This document shows positions 1 to 7,879 of a stretch of DNA of 64,000 nucleotides, one piece after another. The stretch spans positions 186,001 to 250,000 of the forward strand of contig SSMU01000014.1 in assembly GCA_004799545.1 (NCBI GenBank), in the 5' to 3' direction. The notes under the pieces were generated by a model, which was given only the letters and a program-made list of their open reading frames with translations, was not told the DNA's origin and made no database searches. Positions within the stretch are counted from its first letter, which is position 1, and each line of letters starts with the position of its first letter. The position numbers were made by a program, and so were the translations under genes. Source of the DNA: Phenylobacterium sp. (GTDB lineage Bacteria; Pseudomonadota; Alphaproteobacteria; Caulobacterales; Caulobacteraceae).

Positions 1-5
1 CTATG

Positions 6-42
6 TTGACATACTGTGTGTAACTATGTAGTGTGCATGTCA
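6..42 (+). promoter_or_regulatory. Promoter and candidate PadR operator
   Basis: A TTGACA hexamer at 6-11 is followed after 17 bases by TAGTGT at 29-34, a weak -10. It overlaps dyads: TATGT-TG-ACATA at 2-13, and TGACAT at 7-12 paired with ATGTCA at 37-42. PadR-family regulators commonly bind ATGT/ACAT dyads, so autorepression of the following padR-like gene is a reasonable inference. Confidence 0.45.
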
Positions 43-58
43 TCGTAACTGGTGGCGC

Positions 59-406
59 ATGGTAGCTGATCGGGACATCACCTCGGGCAAGCCGGAACTG
101 GAGCAGCGCCGGGGCGTGCTGGTGCTCGCCGTGCTCTCCCAGCTGCGGACCGCCCAGTACGGCTATTCGCTGCGGCAGGCTCTGGCGGCCCGCGACATGG
201 CGATCGAGGAGGGGACCCTCTATCCGCTCCTTCGACGTCTCGAAGGCCAGGGCCTGCTGGCCAGCGAGTGGCGGATCGAGGACGGCCCGCCCCGTCGCTA
301 CTACCGGCTCAGCCCGGAGGGGGAAGGCCTCTACGCGCGCCTGACGGCGAGCTGGCGAGGGCTGGTCGCGACCATGGACAAGCTATTGGACGAGGGAGAT
401 CGGTGA
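59..406 (+). CDS. PadR family transcriptional regulator
   Basis: A 115-residue protein with the PadR winged helix over residues 18-85, including the typical segment EEGTLYPLLRRLEGQGLL and the wing ending in RRYYRLSPEG. It is a short PadR-s2 type protein and should act as a dimeric DNA-binding repressor. Its stop codon overlaps the ATG of the next gene (TGATG), so the two are co-transcribed and probably translationally coupled. The pairing of PadR with a HAAS-type membrane protein is a known arrangement and suggests that the membrane partner modulates the regulator. The ATG is preceded by GGTGG as a weak ribosome site. The ligand and regulon are not visible. Confidence 0.85.
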   Translation: MVADRDITSGKPELEQRRGVLVLAVLSQLRTAQYGYSLRQALAARDMAIEEGTLYPLLRRLEGQGLLASEWRIEDGPPRRYYRLSPEGEGLYARLTASWRGLVATMDKLLDEGDR

Positions 407-1359
407 TGGACCCCAAGGCGGTGATCGAGAGCTATGCCGACGACGTCGTTCGTCGTCTGCCGCGCCGGCAACGCAGCGATGTGGGCCTCGAGCTGCGCTC
501 GCTGCTGGGTGAGGAACTGGACGCCAAGGCGATGGGCGCCGGCCGGTCCGCCGACGAGGCCATGGCCCTGGCCTTGCTGCGTGACTTCGGTTCGCCAGAG
601 ACGGTCGCCGCGCGCTATCGGCCGAGCGGCTTCACCATCATCGAACTGGCCCAGTCGCGGGCCTTCGCCCTCTGGTCCCTGGCGGGCGTCGCCGTCCAGT
701 GGGCCTTGACCCTGCCATCGGTGTTCAGCGTGCCCGAGGCCTTCCCGGGACAGACCCTCACCCGTCTGGGCGGCTGGTGGACCAGCTGGGGCCTCGGCGC
801 CTTCTGGCTGCCGGGCTTCATGGTCGTGGTCGCTATCGTCGCCGGCTGGAGCCGCCATCGCTGGCCGCGCGAGCGCGCCTGGACCCCGCGCCGGGTGCTC
901 GACCCCGACCACCTCAACCGCCCGCTGCTGGCGGTGGGCCTCGCAGCCTGGGCCGCCTACATGGCGCTGCTGGCCGTCGAGCCCCGGCTGCTCGGCGCCT
1001 TGCCCCAGCCAGTGGCGACGGTCTTCACCTTCGACGCCGACTTCCTGCGCACGCGCGGCCCCTGGCTGTTCCCGGTCTGGGGCGGCCAGTTCCTGGTCTG
1101 CGCCGCCGCGCTCGTGGCGGGCCGCTGGACCCGGCGGACCCGCGAGCTCAACGCCGTGTTCGGCGCAGGCGTCTGCGCCGTGCTGGCCTGGTTCGTGGTC
1201 GCCGGTCCGATCTTCACGGCCAAGGCCGCCGACGACACCACCAAGGGGGTGGTCGGCCTCGTGGTCCTGCTCTGGCTGATCAGCCTCGGGATCGGCCTCT
1301 ATCGCTGGCCGGGGCGGAGCGATCTGCCCGAAGGCCTCGCCGCGCCGCCGGTCGGCTGA
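406..1359 (+). CDS. HAAS-type integral membrane protein
   Basis: A 317-residue protein. Residues 5-72 are helical and match the HAAS signalling-domain pattern (LPRRQRSDVGLELRSLL, then DEAMALALLRDFGSPETVAARY). About five hydrophobic segments follow, near residues 85-105, 125-150, 178-198, 230-252 and 285-303. The ATG overlaps the padR-like stop, and this start fits the family better than longer in-frame alternatives. Such proteins are usually encoded directly after PadR regulators. The function is inferred to be a membrane partner or target of the regulator; no enzymatic motif is visible. Confidence 0.75.
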   Translation: MDPKAVIESYADDVVRRLPRRQRSDVGLELRSLLGEELDAKAMGAGRSADEAMALALLRDFGSPETVAARYRPSGFTIIELAQSRAFALWSLAGVAVQWALTLPSVFSVPEAFPGQTLTRLGGWWTSWGLGAFWLPGFMVVVAIVAGWSRHRWPRERAWTPRRVLDPDHLNRPLLAVGLAAWAAYMALLAVEPRLLGALPQPVATVFTFDADFLRTRGPWLFPVWGGQFLVCAAALVAGRWTRRTRELNAVFGAGVCAVLAWFVVAGPIFTAKAADDTTKGVVGLVVLLWLISLGIGLYRWPGRSDLPEGLAAPPVG

Positions 1360-1365
1360 GCCCCC

Positions 1366-2094
1366 CTACCGCGGCTTCCTGAACCTCAGCAGGAACTGGT
1401 CGGTCTTGCCGCGGATCGCCGGGTCGAAGACGAACTTGGTATGGTCGTCGGCCGGGTTGGCCAGGATGGCGCTCTCGCTGTCCAGCTTGAAGCCGGCGGC
1501 CAGCACCTCGGCCTTCACCGCCGCCTCGTCGATCCGGTGGCGGCCCTCGGTGTCCTTCAGGCCGGAACCCGGCGTCGCGGCGTGGTCGAGCACCACATAG
1601 ACCCCACCCGGCCTCAGCGCCTCATAGACGTTGCGGTTGAAGGCCGCCACGTCGGCCGGGCCCATGAACTTGTCGTGCAGGTCATGGTAGTTCTGGCGGA
1701 TGAACACCGCGTCCAGCCCGCCGGGCAGGGCGGGGGCGTCGATCGGCGGGGTCAGCACCACCACGTTGCTGTAGGCCGGATCGGCGGCGAGGCCGGTGAG
1801 CAGGCCACCCACCTCCGGGTGCGCCTTGAGGATCTCGGCCGGCATCACGGCATAGAGCTTGCCCTTTGGCCCCACCGCCTGGCTGAGCGCGCGGACGAAG
1901 CGGCCGGCCACGATGTCGGCCACCCGGTCGCCGGGCTTCACCCCGATGAAGGCGATCACCTCGGCGCGCTTCATCGCCGGATCGGTGAGTGCGTCGGCGC
2001 CCGCCGGCTGGGCCAGGGCCGGCGCGCTCGCCGCCATCGGCAGTCCGACCACCAGGGCCAGGGCGGCCGCTGCCGCGAGGAGGGAGGTGCGCAT
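1366..2094 (-). CDS. Exported class I SAM-dependent methyltransferase-like protein
   Basis: A 242-residue protein with a clear signal peptide: basic start, hydrophobic stretch to about residue 25, and AxA-type sites before ALAQPAGAD. The mature part resembles COG4798-type predicted methyltransferases: a degenerate glycine loop (VKPGDRVADIVAGRF), then LDAVFIRQNYHDLHDKF and a strand ending LRPGGVYVVLDHAA. The motif I loop lacks the usual GxGxG, so SAM binding is not certain. A periplasmic location is odd for a SAM enzyme, because SAM is cytoplasmic; this is known for the family but unexplained. It converges on the HAAS-type gene with a six-base gap. Confidence 0.7.
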   Translation of the reverse strand: MRTSLLAAAAALALVVGLPMAASAPALAQPAGADALTDPAMKRAEVIAFIGVKPGDRVADIVAGRFVRALSQAVGPKGKLYAVMPAEILKAHPEVGGLLTGLAADPAYSNVVVLTPPIDAPALPGGLDAVFIRQNYHDLHDKFMGPADVAAFNRNVYEALRPGGVYVVLDHAATPGSGLKDTEGRHRIDEAAVKAEVLAAGFKLDSESAILANPADDHTKFVFDPAIRGKTDQFLLRFRKPR

Positions 2095-2227
2095 GGGTTC
2101 GAAGTCCTCTGAAATTCCGGCCGCACGGTGGGATCATCGCGGGCGCACGGTCAAGCTTGCAGCGCTGAAACGATTGCGGCTGCGACGCGGCTTGGCCTTG
2201 CCGTGGCCACAGCCGCGCGCCAGTCTG

Positions 2228-2782
2228 ATGACCATGCGCCTTGCCCTCGGAGCCGCCGCCCTCTGCCTCGCCGCCAGCCCGGCGCTGGCCGCGCCCGCGC
2301 CCGTGATCCCGCCGCAGCCGCCGACCACCGTCTCCTCGCTCACCGTCTATCCGAAGACCGACCCGCCGAAGATCGTCAGCTCCTATCCCGCGGCCGGCGC
2401 GGTGGTGGCCCCTGGCGTCCTGGTGCTGAAGGTGACCTTCGACCAGAAGATGCTGAAGACCGGCTTCGCCTTCGCCGCCGGGCCCGGCGGCCAGATGCCG
2501 GCCTGCCTGAAGACGCCCCGGCTGCTCAACGACGACAAGACCTTCGTCCTGCTCTGCACCATCGGCGCCAACAGCAGCTATTCCATCGCCATCAACCCGG
2601 GCCCACAGGGCGGCTTCGCCAACGTCGGCGAGACCCGCGCCGAGCCCACGACGCTGGCCTTCGCCACCAACGCCGACCCGGGCCCCACCGACCTCGCCGC
2701 CGCCATGAAGGCCGAGAAGCTCACCGACGTCGACGAGCCGATCCAGGAATCGGAATTCGCGCCGCCCGCCGCCCGGCCCTGA
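2228..2782 (+). CDS. Secreted protein with bacterial Ig-like domain
   Basis: A 184-residue protein with a signal peptide (LALGAAALCLAASPALA). The region around residues 45-145 has the SbsA/CopC-like Ig pattern: PKIVSSYPAAGAVVAPG, a strand with KVTFDQKM, and a closing strand SSYSIAINPG. No metal ligands of CopC are evident. The start was set at the ATG just before the signal peptide; a second ATG two codons later is equally good. It should be a periplasmic or surface binding module of unknown ligand. It stands alone, divergent from the methyltransferase-like gene. Confidence 0.65.
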   Translation: MTMRLALGAAALCLAASPALAAPAPVIPPQPPTTVSSLTVYPKTDPPKIVSSYPAAGAVVAPGVLVLKVTFDQKMLKTGFAFAAGPGGQMPACLKTPRLLNDDKTFVLLCTIGANSSYSIAINPGPQGGFANVGETRAEPTTLAFATNADPGPTDLAAAMKAEKLTDVDEPIQESEFAPPAARP

Positions 2783-2786
2783 CGCG

Positions 2787-3323
2787 TCAGGCCGCCGCGC
2801 GCCTGGCCGGCAGGATGCGGCTGTTGCGCAGCACGGCCGCCGAGATCAGCGAGATCACCACGCCCACCGGGAAGATCTCGATGAAGGCTTCGGGCAGGCG
2901 GTAGAGCGGATTGGCGTACTGGGTCCGGAACGCGGCGGCCTTGGCGGCCGCGCGGGCCATGGCGGCCGGCGAGGCGTCCTTGGCGCGCTGGACCTCGATG
3001 ATCCCGGCGCTGTAGGTGTCGAGGAAGGCGAAGTGGGTGGCGTGCAGGGTGAGCTCCCAGCCGATGGTATAGAACAGGCTGGCCACGACGCTGATGCCCA
3101 GGCCCACGCCGAGCGCTGGGAGGAAGCGGATCACCCCGCCGCCGTCCCGGTCGCGCACCCGCTTGACCCCCACGAACACCATGCTGAGCGCGATCAGCAT
3201 CAAGAGGTAGCCGAACAGGTAGGAGCCCTCTCCGATGTACCGGCCGGTGGTCACCAGCACGACGAACGGCGAGCAGACGATGAGGCCCCCGATGGCCCCG
3301 AAGATCACGATGGTGCGGAACAT
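2787..3323 (-). CDS. DUF4199 membrane protein
   Basis: A 178-residue protein with four hydrophobic segments, near residues 5-25, 38-56, 73-93 and 150-168. The C-terminal half carries a basic helical loop followed by ALYRLPEAFIEIFPVG-like sequence (here NPLYRLPEAFIEIFPVG), typical of DUF4199. The chosen ATG has a strong GGGGGG ribosome site a few bases upstream; longer in-frame starts lack one. It lies downstream of a membrane-anchored LuxR-type gene in the same orientation, 106 bases away, so that regulator may control it. Biochemical function is unknown. Confidence 0.7.
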   Translation of the reverse strand: MFRTIVIFGAIGGLIVCSPFVVLVTTGRYIGEGSYLFGYLLMLIALSMVFVGVKRVRDRDGGGVIRFLPALGVGLGISVVASLFYTIGWELTLHATHFAFLDTYSAGIIEVQRAKDASPAAMARAAAKAAAFRTQYANPLYRLPEAFIEIFPVGVVISLISAAVLRNSRILPARRAAA

Positions 3324-3380
3324 GGACGCCCCCCTTTGGCTGTGTGTCCGCTCAGCCAAGCCGCCCCGGACCCATCCGGC

Positions 3381-3415
3381 AATCGCCCAAAAGGGTGATT
3401 TGCGCAAAATCGCCC
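3381..3415. repeat. Overlapping small dyads upstream of DUF4199 gene
   Basis: AATCGCCC at 3381-3388 pairs imperfectly with GGGTGATT at 3393-3400, and TTTGCGCAAA at 3399-3408 is a perfect 10-bp palindrome. They lie between the LuxR-type gene and the DUF4199 gene. They could be an operator for the LuxR-type protein or a weak transcript hairpin; neither can be decided from sequence. Confidence 0.3.
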
Positions 3416-3429
3416 GAAAGATTCCGCCT

Positions 3430-3852
3430 CTAAGGGATCAGCTGCAGCTCGCGGGCCCGCACCACCGCCTGGGTGCGCCGCGGCGCCTCCAGCTTCTGGT
3501 AGAGCCGCGCCACATGGGTCTTCACCGTGTTCGGCGACACCGCGAGCCGGCGGGCGATCTCCTTGTTCGAGCGGCCGGCGGCGATCAGGGCCAGCACCTC
3601 GTGCTCGCGCGCAGTGATCCCAAGCGCGGCGAGCGCGCGGACGTTGGGCTCGAACCCCGCCCCCTTCGGCTGCGGCCGAAGCCCCCGCGCGCCCAGCCAG
3701 ACGCCCAGGCCAAGGAAGGCCGCCGCGATCAGGGCCAGGTAGAGCTCCGCCGGCCGGGTGCGCGCCCAGACCTGGTACTCCAGCCACTGCAGGCCGATCG
3801 CCCCCGCCGCCAGGGCCGCGCCGTAGATCAGCACGGTCCTGAGCCAGGTCAT
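3430..3852 (-). CDS. Membrane-anchored LuxR-type HTH regulator
   Basis: A 140-residue protein with two N-terminal hydrophobic segments (about residues 5-24 and 37-56) followed by a complete LuxR/GerE helix-turn-helix at about residues 76-135 (ITAREHEVLALIAAGRSN, then NTVKTHVARLYQKL). There is no receiver or autoinducer domain. Its ATG overlaps the stop of the preceding gene (ATGA), so it is part of an operon starting with the MmyB-type regulator. A DNA-binding domain tied to the membrane suggests a one-component sensor; the DUF4199 gene just downstream is the obvious candidate target or partner. Confidence 0.75.
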   Translation of the reverse strand: MTWLRTVLIYGAALAAGAIGLQWLEYQVWARTRPAELYLALIAAAFLGLGVWLGARGLRPQPKGAGFEPNVRALAALGITAREHEVLALIAAGRSNKEIARRLAVSPNTVKTHVARLYQKLEAPRRTQAVVRARELQLIP

Positions 3853-4403
3853 GGCGCGGGCCGCACGTGCAGCAGCAACAGCATCGCCGCCGGCTCGTCG
3901 GAAGTCACGATGCTGTAGAACCGGCCCTCGGCCTTCACACCCGCGAAGGCGGCGTGGTCGAGCTTGGCGCCGGAGGCCCAGGCCTCACCGGTGCGCACCG
4001 CGTAGAAGGTGCCGGTGGTCCTGAGATCCAGGGCGGGCGGGAAGCCCAGCCAGGCCCCGGTCGCCGCCACCACGCCGGCCATGGGCGCCGTCCCGCCAAC
4101 GCCACAGGTGTCGCGCCGTTCGCCGAGGCTGGTCTCGCTGGTCACCATGAGCCGCAGGGCGGCGCCGCCCGCGGGCGACAGGCGCTGGGTTTGCGGGTCG
4201 AAGTCCTTGGGCGCATCGGGCCCGCCGCGCCGCCATCCCGCCGCCTCGGCGCGGGCCAGCACCGCCTGCGGCGTCAGCTCGCCGGTGGCGCAGAGCGCCC
4301 CGAACGCGGCCACCGCCTGCAGTGCGGGCGCCTGCGCGGCCTGGGCCGCGGCGGCCCAGGCGAGCCCGCCGAGCGCGAGCGCGATGGCCGGCCCGCGCCT
4401 CAT
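3849..4403 (-). CDS. Exported hypothetical protein
   Basis: A 184-residue protein with a signal peptide (MRRGPAIALALGGLAWAAAA followed by AQA). The mature sequence has two cysteines (in ALCATGE and DTCGVGG) that could form a disulfide, and several short beta-rich segments near its end (KLDHAAFAGVKAEGRFYSIV). No family is recognised. It is tightly coupled: its ATG overlaps the stop of the upstream regulator and its stop overlaps the ATG of the LuxR-type gene, so the three are probably made together. Confidence 0.6.
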   Translation of the reverse strand: MRRGPAIALALGGLAWAAAAQAAQAPALQAVAAFGALCATGELTPQAVLARAEAAGWRRGGPDAPKDFDPQTQRLSPAGGAALRLMVTSETSLGERRDTCGVGGTAPMAGVVAATGAWLGFPPALDLRTTGTFYAVRTGEAWASGAKLDHAAFAGVKAEGRFYSIVTSDEPAAMLLLLHVRPAP

Positions 4404-5290
4404 GCGCTGAGCTTGACCGCCGCCGGGGCCGCCGGCTCGCGCCGCGACACCAGCGCCGCCACGGTCCGCGCGTCGGCCGCCGACACCGGGCTGAACACCA
4501 GCATGGTCAGCCCCTCGGCCCCGTCGACGTTGAAGGCCGAGACCTCCAGGGTCAGCGGCCCGGCCTGCGACTGCAGCTGCTTCACGCCCACACCATGGCG
4601 GCGCAGGTCGTTCTCCGCCCACAGCCGCCGGAAGTCGGCGCTGGTGGCCTGCAGTTCGGCGGCCAGGGCCTGCGCCTCCACCCCGCCGCCGCCGGCGCGG
4701 GCCATGTCGACGCGGAACACCGCCAGGGCGAAGCGGGCGTTGGCCTCCCAGTCCGTCAGGTGCTGGCGCATGGCCGGATCGCCGAACATCCGCCGCAGCA
4801 CATTGCGCTCGCGGGCCGGCGCCGCGGCGTAGTCGCCCAGCACCGCCGCGGCCGCGTCGTTCCAGGCGACGATGTCCCAGGCCGGCGTCTTGACGATCGC
4901 CGGGCTGGTGGCCAGGGCGTCGAGCACCCGCTGCAGGGCCGGCGTCACCGCCGCGGTGGGCGAGGGCTTCAAGGGTGGCGGCCGCTGCTGGGCCAGCAGG
5001 AACAGCACCTCGCGGCCCGTGGCGTCCAGCTCCAGCGCTCCGGCCAGCCGCTCCAGCACCTCGTCCGACGGCGGCCCGCCGCGGCCCTGTTCCAGCCAGG
5101 TGTACCAGGTGACGCTGACCCCGGCGCGGGCCGCCACCTCCTCGCGCCGCAGGCCGGGCGTGCGGCGCCGCCCCTGCGTGCCCGGCGAGGGCTGCAGGCG
5201 CGCGCGCCGGTCGCGCAGGAAGCCGCCCAGGGAGACCTCAGGCGAGGCGAGCGCCGCATCGGCGGCGGTCGGCAGGGTGTTAGCTGTCAT
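4400..5290 (-). CDS. XRE-type regulator with MmyB-like ligand domain
   Basis: A 296-residue protein. Residues 20-100 hold an XRE helix-turn-helix with the hallmark RRRTPGLRREEVAARAGVS and TWYTWLEQGR. Residues 115-285 match the MmyB-like ligand-binding domain (PAWDIVAWNDAAAAVLGDY, NVLRRMFGDP, and a final strand EGLTMLVFSP). Proteins of this kind commonly repress a divergent oxidoreductase gene, and here two SDR genes run divergently. A palindrome overlaps its own start codon, suggesting autoregulation. The small ligand is unknown, although the MmyB pocket is thought to bind lipids or other hydrophobic compounds. Confidence 0.85.
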   Translation of the reverse strand: MTANTLPTAADAALASPEVSLGGFLRDRRARLQPSPGTQGRRRTPGLRREEVAARAGVSVTWYTWLEQGRGGPPSDEVLERLAGALELDATGREVLFLLAQQRPPPLKPSPTAAVTPALQRVLDALATSPAIVKTPAWDIVAWNDAAAAVLGDYAAAPARERNVLRRMFGDPAMRQHLTDWEANARFALAVFRVDMARAGGGGVEAQALAAELQATSADFRRLWAENDLRRHGVGVKQLQSQAGPLTLEVSAFNVDGAEGLTMLVFSPVSAADARTVAALVSRREPAAPAAVKLSA

Positions 5291-5298
5291 ACCGGTAT
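5289..5298. promoter_or_regulatory. Candidate operator palindrome
   Basis: ATACCGGTAT is a perfect 10-bp palindrome overlapping the regulator's start codon in the 75-bp divergent region shared with the SDR genes. The position suits a site bound by the XRE/MmyB-like protein to control both directions. This is inference from position and symmetry only. Confidence 0.4.
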
Positions 5299-5365
5299 AG
5301 GCTCCCGGCTTTTCCGATCCTCATCAGCGAAGGATACACGCTCCCACGTCCAGGAGGAGATCGGC

Positions 5366-6253
5366 ATGCGGGTATTCGTGACAGGGGCCACGGGCTTCAT
5401 CGGTTCGGCGGTGGTGCCGGAGCTGATCGCCGCCGGCCACCAGGTGCTGGGCCTGGCCCGCTCCGACGCCAACGCCGAGGCGCTCACCCGGGCGGGCGCC
5501 GAGGTGCACCGGGGCGAGCTCACCGACCTCGATAGCCTCGCCGCCGCCGCGCGGGCCTGCGACGGGGTGATCCACCTGGCCTTCATCCACGACTTCTCCC
5601 AGTACATGCAGAACAACGCCATCGACCTGGCCGCGGTGAAGGCCATGACCGGCGTCCTGGAAGGCACCGGCAAGCCGTTCGTGGGCACGTCGGGAACCCT
5701 GATGGTCGCCGAGCGCGGGCGCGCCGCCACGGAGGATGACGCGCCGCTCGACCTCACCGGCCCGCGGGCCGCGGCCGAGCAGGCGGTGCTGGAGGCCTCC
5801 GGGCGCGGCGTGCGCGGCAGCTTCGTGCGGCTGTCGCCGACGGTGCACGGCGAGGGCGACGGGGGCTTCATCAAGCTGATCGTGGGCGCCGCCAAGCGCA
5901 CCGGCGTGGCGGCCTATGTGGGCGAGGGGGCCAGCCGCTGGCCGGCGGTCCACCGGCTGGACGCCGCCCGGCTGTTCCGCCTGGCCGTGGAGAAGGCGCC
6001 GGCCGGCTCGCGGCTGCACGGCGCGGCCGAGGAGGGCGTCACCCAGCGCGCCATCGCCGAGACCATCGGCGCGGGCCTGGGCCTGCCGGTGCGCAGCATC
6101 GCGCCCGAAGAGGCCATGGCCCAGTTCGAGTTCCTGGGGATGTTCATCGCCCGCGACGACCCGACCTCCAGCGCCATCACCCGCGAGACCCTGGGCTGGA
6201 CGCCGACCGGCCCGGACCTGCTGACCGACATCCGCGACCACTACCTGGCTTAA
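5366..6253 (+). CDS. NAD(P)-dependent SDR, atypical epimerase family
   Basis: A 295-residue protein with the extended-SDR nucleotide loop TGATGFIGSAV at residues 6-16, an Arg/Ser pair after the second strand (LARSDAN) and the GVIHLAFIHDF segment typical of YbjT/epimerase-like reductases. The start is fixed by a perfect AGGAGG ribosome site at 5352-5357; a much longer open frame upstream runs through the divergent regulator and is not coding. It is followed after 11 bases by a second SDR gene, so they form an operon divergent from the MmyB-type regulator. The substrate is unknown. Confidence 0.85.
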   Translation: MRVFVTGATGFIGSAVVPELIAAGHQVLGLARSDANAEALTRAGAEVHRGELTDLDSLAAAARACDGVIHLAFIHDFSQYMQNNAIDLAAVKAMTGVLEGTGKPFVGTSGTLMVAERGRAATEDDAPLDLTGPRAAAEQAVLEASGRGVRGSFVRLSPTVHGEGDGGFIKLIVGAAKRTGVAAYVGEGASRWPAVHRLDAARLFRLAVEKAPAGSRLHGAAEEGVTQRAIAETIGAGLGLPVRSIAPEEAMAQFEFLGMFIARDDPTSSAITRETLGWTPTGPDLLTDIRDHYLA

Positions 6254-6264
6254 GGACCCGACCC

Positions 6265-6990
6265 ATGCCCGTCCCCACCCTGAACGGCCAGAAGGTCGTG
6301 ATCCTCGGCGGCACCTCCGGTATCGGCTTCGCCGTCGCCGAGGGCGCGGCGGCCGAGGGCGCGACCGTGGTCGTCGCCTCCAGCACCCAGGCCAAGGTCG
6401 ACGCCGCCGTGCAGCGGCTGGGCGGAACCGCCTCCGGCGCCGCCGTCGACGTCGGTGACGAGAGCGCGGTCGCCGCCTTCTTCGCGGGCCTCGGCGCCTT
6501 CGACCACCTGGCCTTCACCGCCGGCGACTGGGGGCAGCGTCTCATGCCCGCGCCGTTCGCCGAGCTCGACATCGATGGCGTGGCCGAAGGCCTGAGGGTC
6601 CGGTTCCTGGGCGCGCTCCGGGCCATCAAGCACGCCCAGCCGCACCTCTCCGCCACGGGCTCGATCACCCTCACCGACGGCCTGCTGGCGCACCGCCCGA
6701 TGAAGGGCGCGCCGCTGGTCACGGCGTTCGCCGGCGCGACCGAGCACCTGGTCCGTGGGCTGGCGGTGGACCTCGCCCCGATCCGGGTCAACACCGTCTG
6801 CCCGGGCCTGGTGCTCACCGAGCACCTGTCCACCTGGCCGGCCGAGCTGATCCGCCATTTCACCGAGCGCCAGCCGCTGCCCCGCGCCGCCGATCCTGCC
6901 GAGGCCGCCCAGGCCTACCTCTACGCCATGCGCGCCGGCTACACGACCGGCCAGGTCCTCATCGTCGACGGCGGCGCGATGCTGGTCTGA
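6265..6990 (+). CDS. SDR family protein lacking the YxxxK pair
   Basis: A 241-residue classical-SDR-like protein with the cofactor loop GGTSGIG near residues 11-17, the acidic turn DVGDESAV and the late motif RVNTVCPGLV. At the catalytic helix the sequence reads PLVTAFAGATEHLVRGLA: alignment with ordinary SDRs puts Val and Ala where the catalytic Tyr and Lys should be, and the preceding serine strand is GSITLTDG. A related SDR subgroup also lacks the pair, so this is probably natural, and the protein may bind cofactor without ordinary redox catalysis. It is co-transcribed with the upstream SDR. Confidence 0.75.
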   Translation: MPVPTLNGQKVVILGGTSGIGFAVAEGAAAEGATVVVASSTQAKVDAAVQRLGGTASGAAVDVGDESAVAAFFAGLGAFDHLAFTAGDWGQRLMPAPFAELDIDGVAEGLRVRFLGALRAIKHAQPHLSATGSITLTDGLLAHRPMKGAPLVTAFAGATEHLVRGLAVDLAPIRVNTVCPGLVLTEHLSTWPAELIRHFTERQPLPRAADPAEAAQAYLYAMRAGYTTGQVLIVDGGAMLV

Positions 6991-7075
6991 GGGGCGCAGC
7001 GCGGCGCCGCCATCCCGGACTTGCCGACTGCCGATCGATCTCGCTAGGTTCCCGCCGGACCTGACGGGGCCGCAC

Positions 7076-7864
7076 ATGGACCTGGGTGCGTTCGAGGCCG
7101 CCTTGCCGACCCGCGACATCGCGCGGACGCTCGCCTTCTACGAGGGCCTCGGCTTCGCGCGCCAGGGCGGCGCCGTCGAGCTCGGCAACTTCACCCTGCG
7201 CCGCGGCGACTGCCGGCTTGGGCTCTATCAGGGCCATCTGCAGCCGGACGAGGTCCAGCTGGTCTTCTGGCAGGGCGAGGTGGCGGCGATCGCCGCCCAC
7301 GTCCAGGCCAACGGCACGCCCTTCGAGACCGAACTGAGGACCGCCGCCGACGGCGCCGCCGCCTTCATGATCAAGGACCCCGACGGCCACCCGCTGTTCT
7401 TCATCTACATGCCGGTCTTCTACGCCCACACCCCCGCCCACGCGCATCCGGCGCCGCCCCGCGAGCCGACCCGGGCGCTCGCCCCCGACATGGCCTTGGG
7501 CTGGTTCGAGCTGAGCCTCGACGTCAAGGACATCGGCCGCTCGGTCGACTTCTATGGGAAGCTCGGCTTCGAGCCGGTGGGCGGCAGGATCGAGGAGCGC
7601 TACGTGACCCTGCAGAACCGCGACTGCCGGATCGGCCTCTACCAGGGCTACCTCGACCCCACCGAGACCCAGCTGATCTTCTGGCAGGGCGACGTGCGGG
7701 CGACCGCCGAAACCCTCGCCGGCCAGGGCGCGGCCTTCGAGCCCCGGTTCCGTGACGGCCCGCTCACCACCGACGAGGGCCATGTCGCCGCCATGCTCCG
7801 CGATCCCGACGGCCAGCTCATCTACCTGGTCAACATTCCCGGTGTGACCCGTGAGGGGCCATAG
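7076..7864 (+). CDS. Two-domain VOC (glyoxalase-fold) protein
   Basis: A 262-residue protein made of two VOC modules, residues 1-115 and 140-255. Each opens with an ARTLAFYEGLGF-type segment, continues with DCR(L/I)GLYQG and QL(V/I)FWQG, and ends with KDPDGHPLFFIY or RDPDGQLIYLV. The two halves are clearly duplicated. The linker is His/Pro-rich. Members of this superfamily bind a metal and act as dioxygenases, lyases or resistance proteins; no specific subfamily is recognised. It has its own leader of about 85 bases after the SDR genes. Confidence 0.8.
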   Translation: MDLGAFEAALPTRDIARTLAFYEGLGFARQGGAVELGNFTLRRGDCRLGLYQGHLQPDEVQLVFWQGEVAAIAAHVQANGTPFETELRTAADGAAAFMIKDPDGHPLFFIYMPVFYAHTPAHAHPAPPREPTRALAPDMALGWFELSLDVKDIGRSVDFYGKLGFEPVGGRIEERYVTLQNRDCRIGLYQGYLDPTETQLIFWQGDVRATAETLAGQGAAFEPRFRDGPLTTDEGHVAAMLRDPDGQLIYLVNIPGVTREGP

Positions 7865-7879
7865 GGCGCCGACTAGGCC

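Noticed and set aside
4322..5365. N-terminal extension of the SDR gene through the divergent regulator
   Set aside because: The AGGAGG site at 5352 and the start of SDR similarity fix the ATG at 5366.
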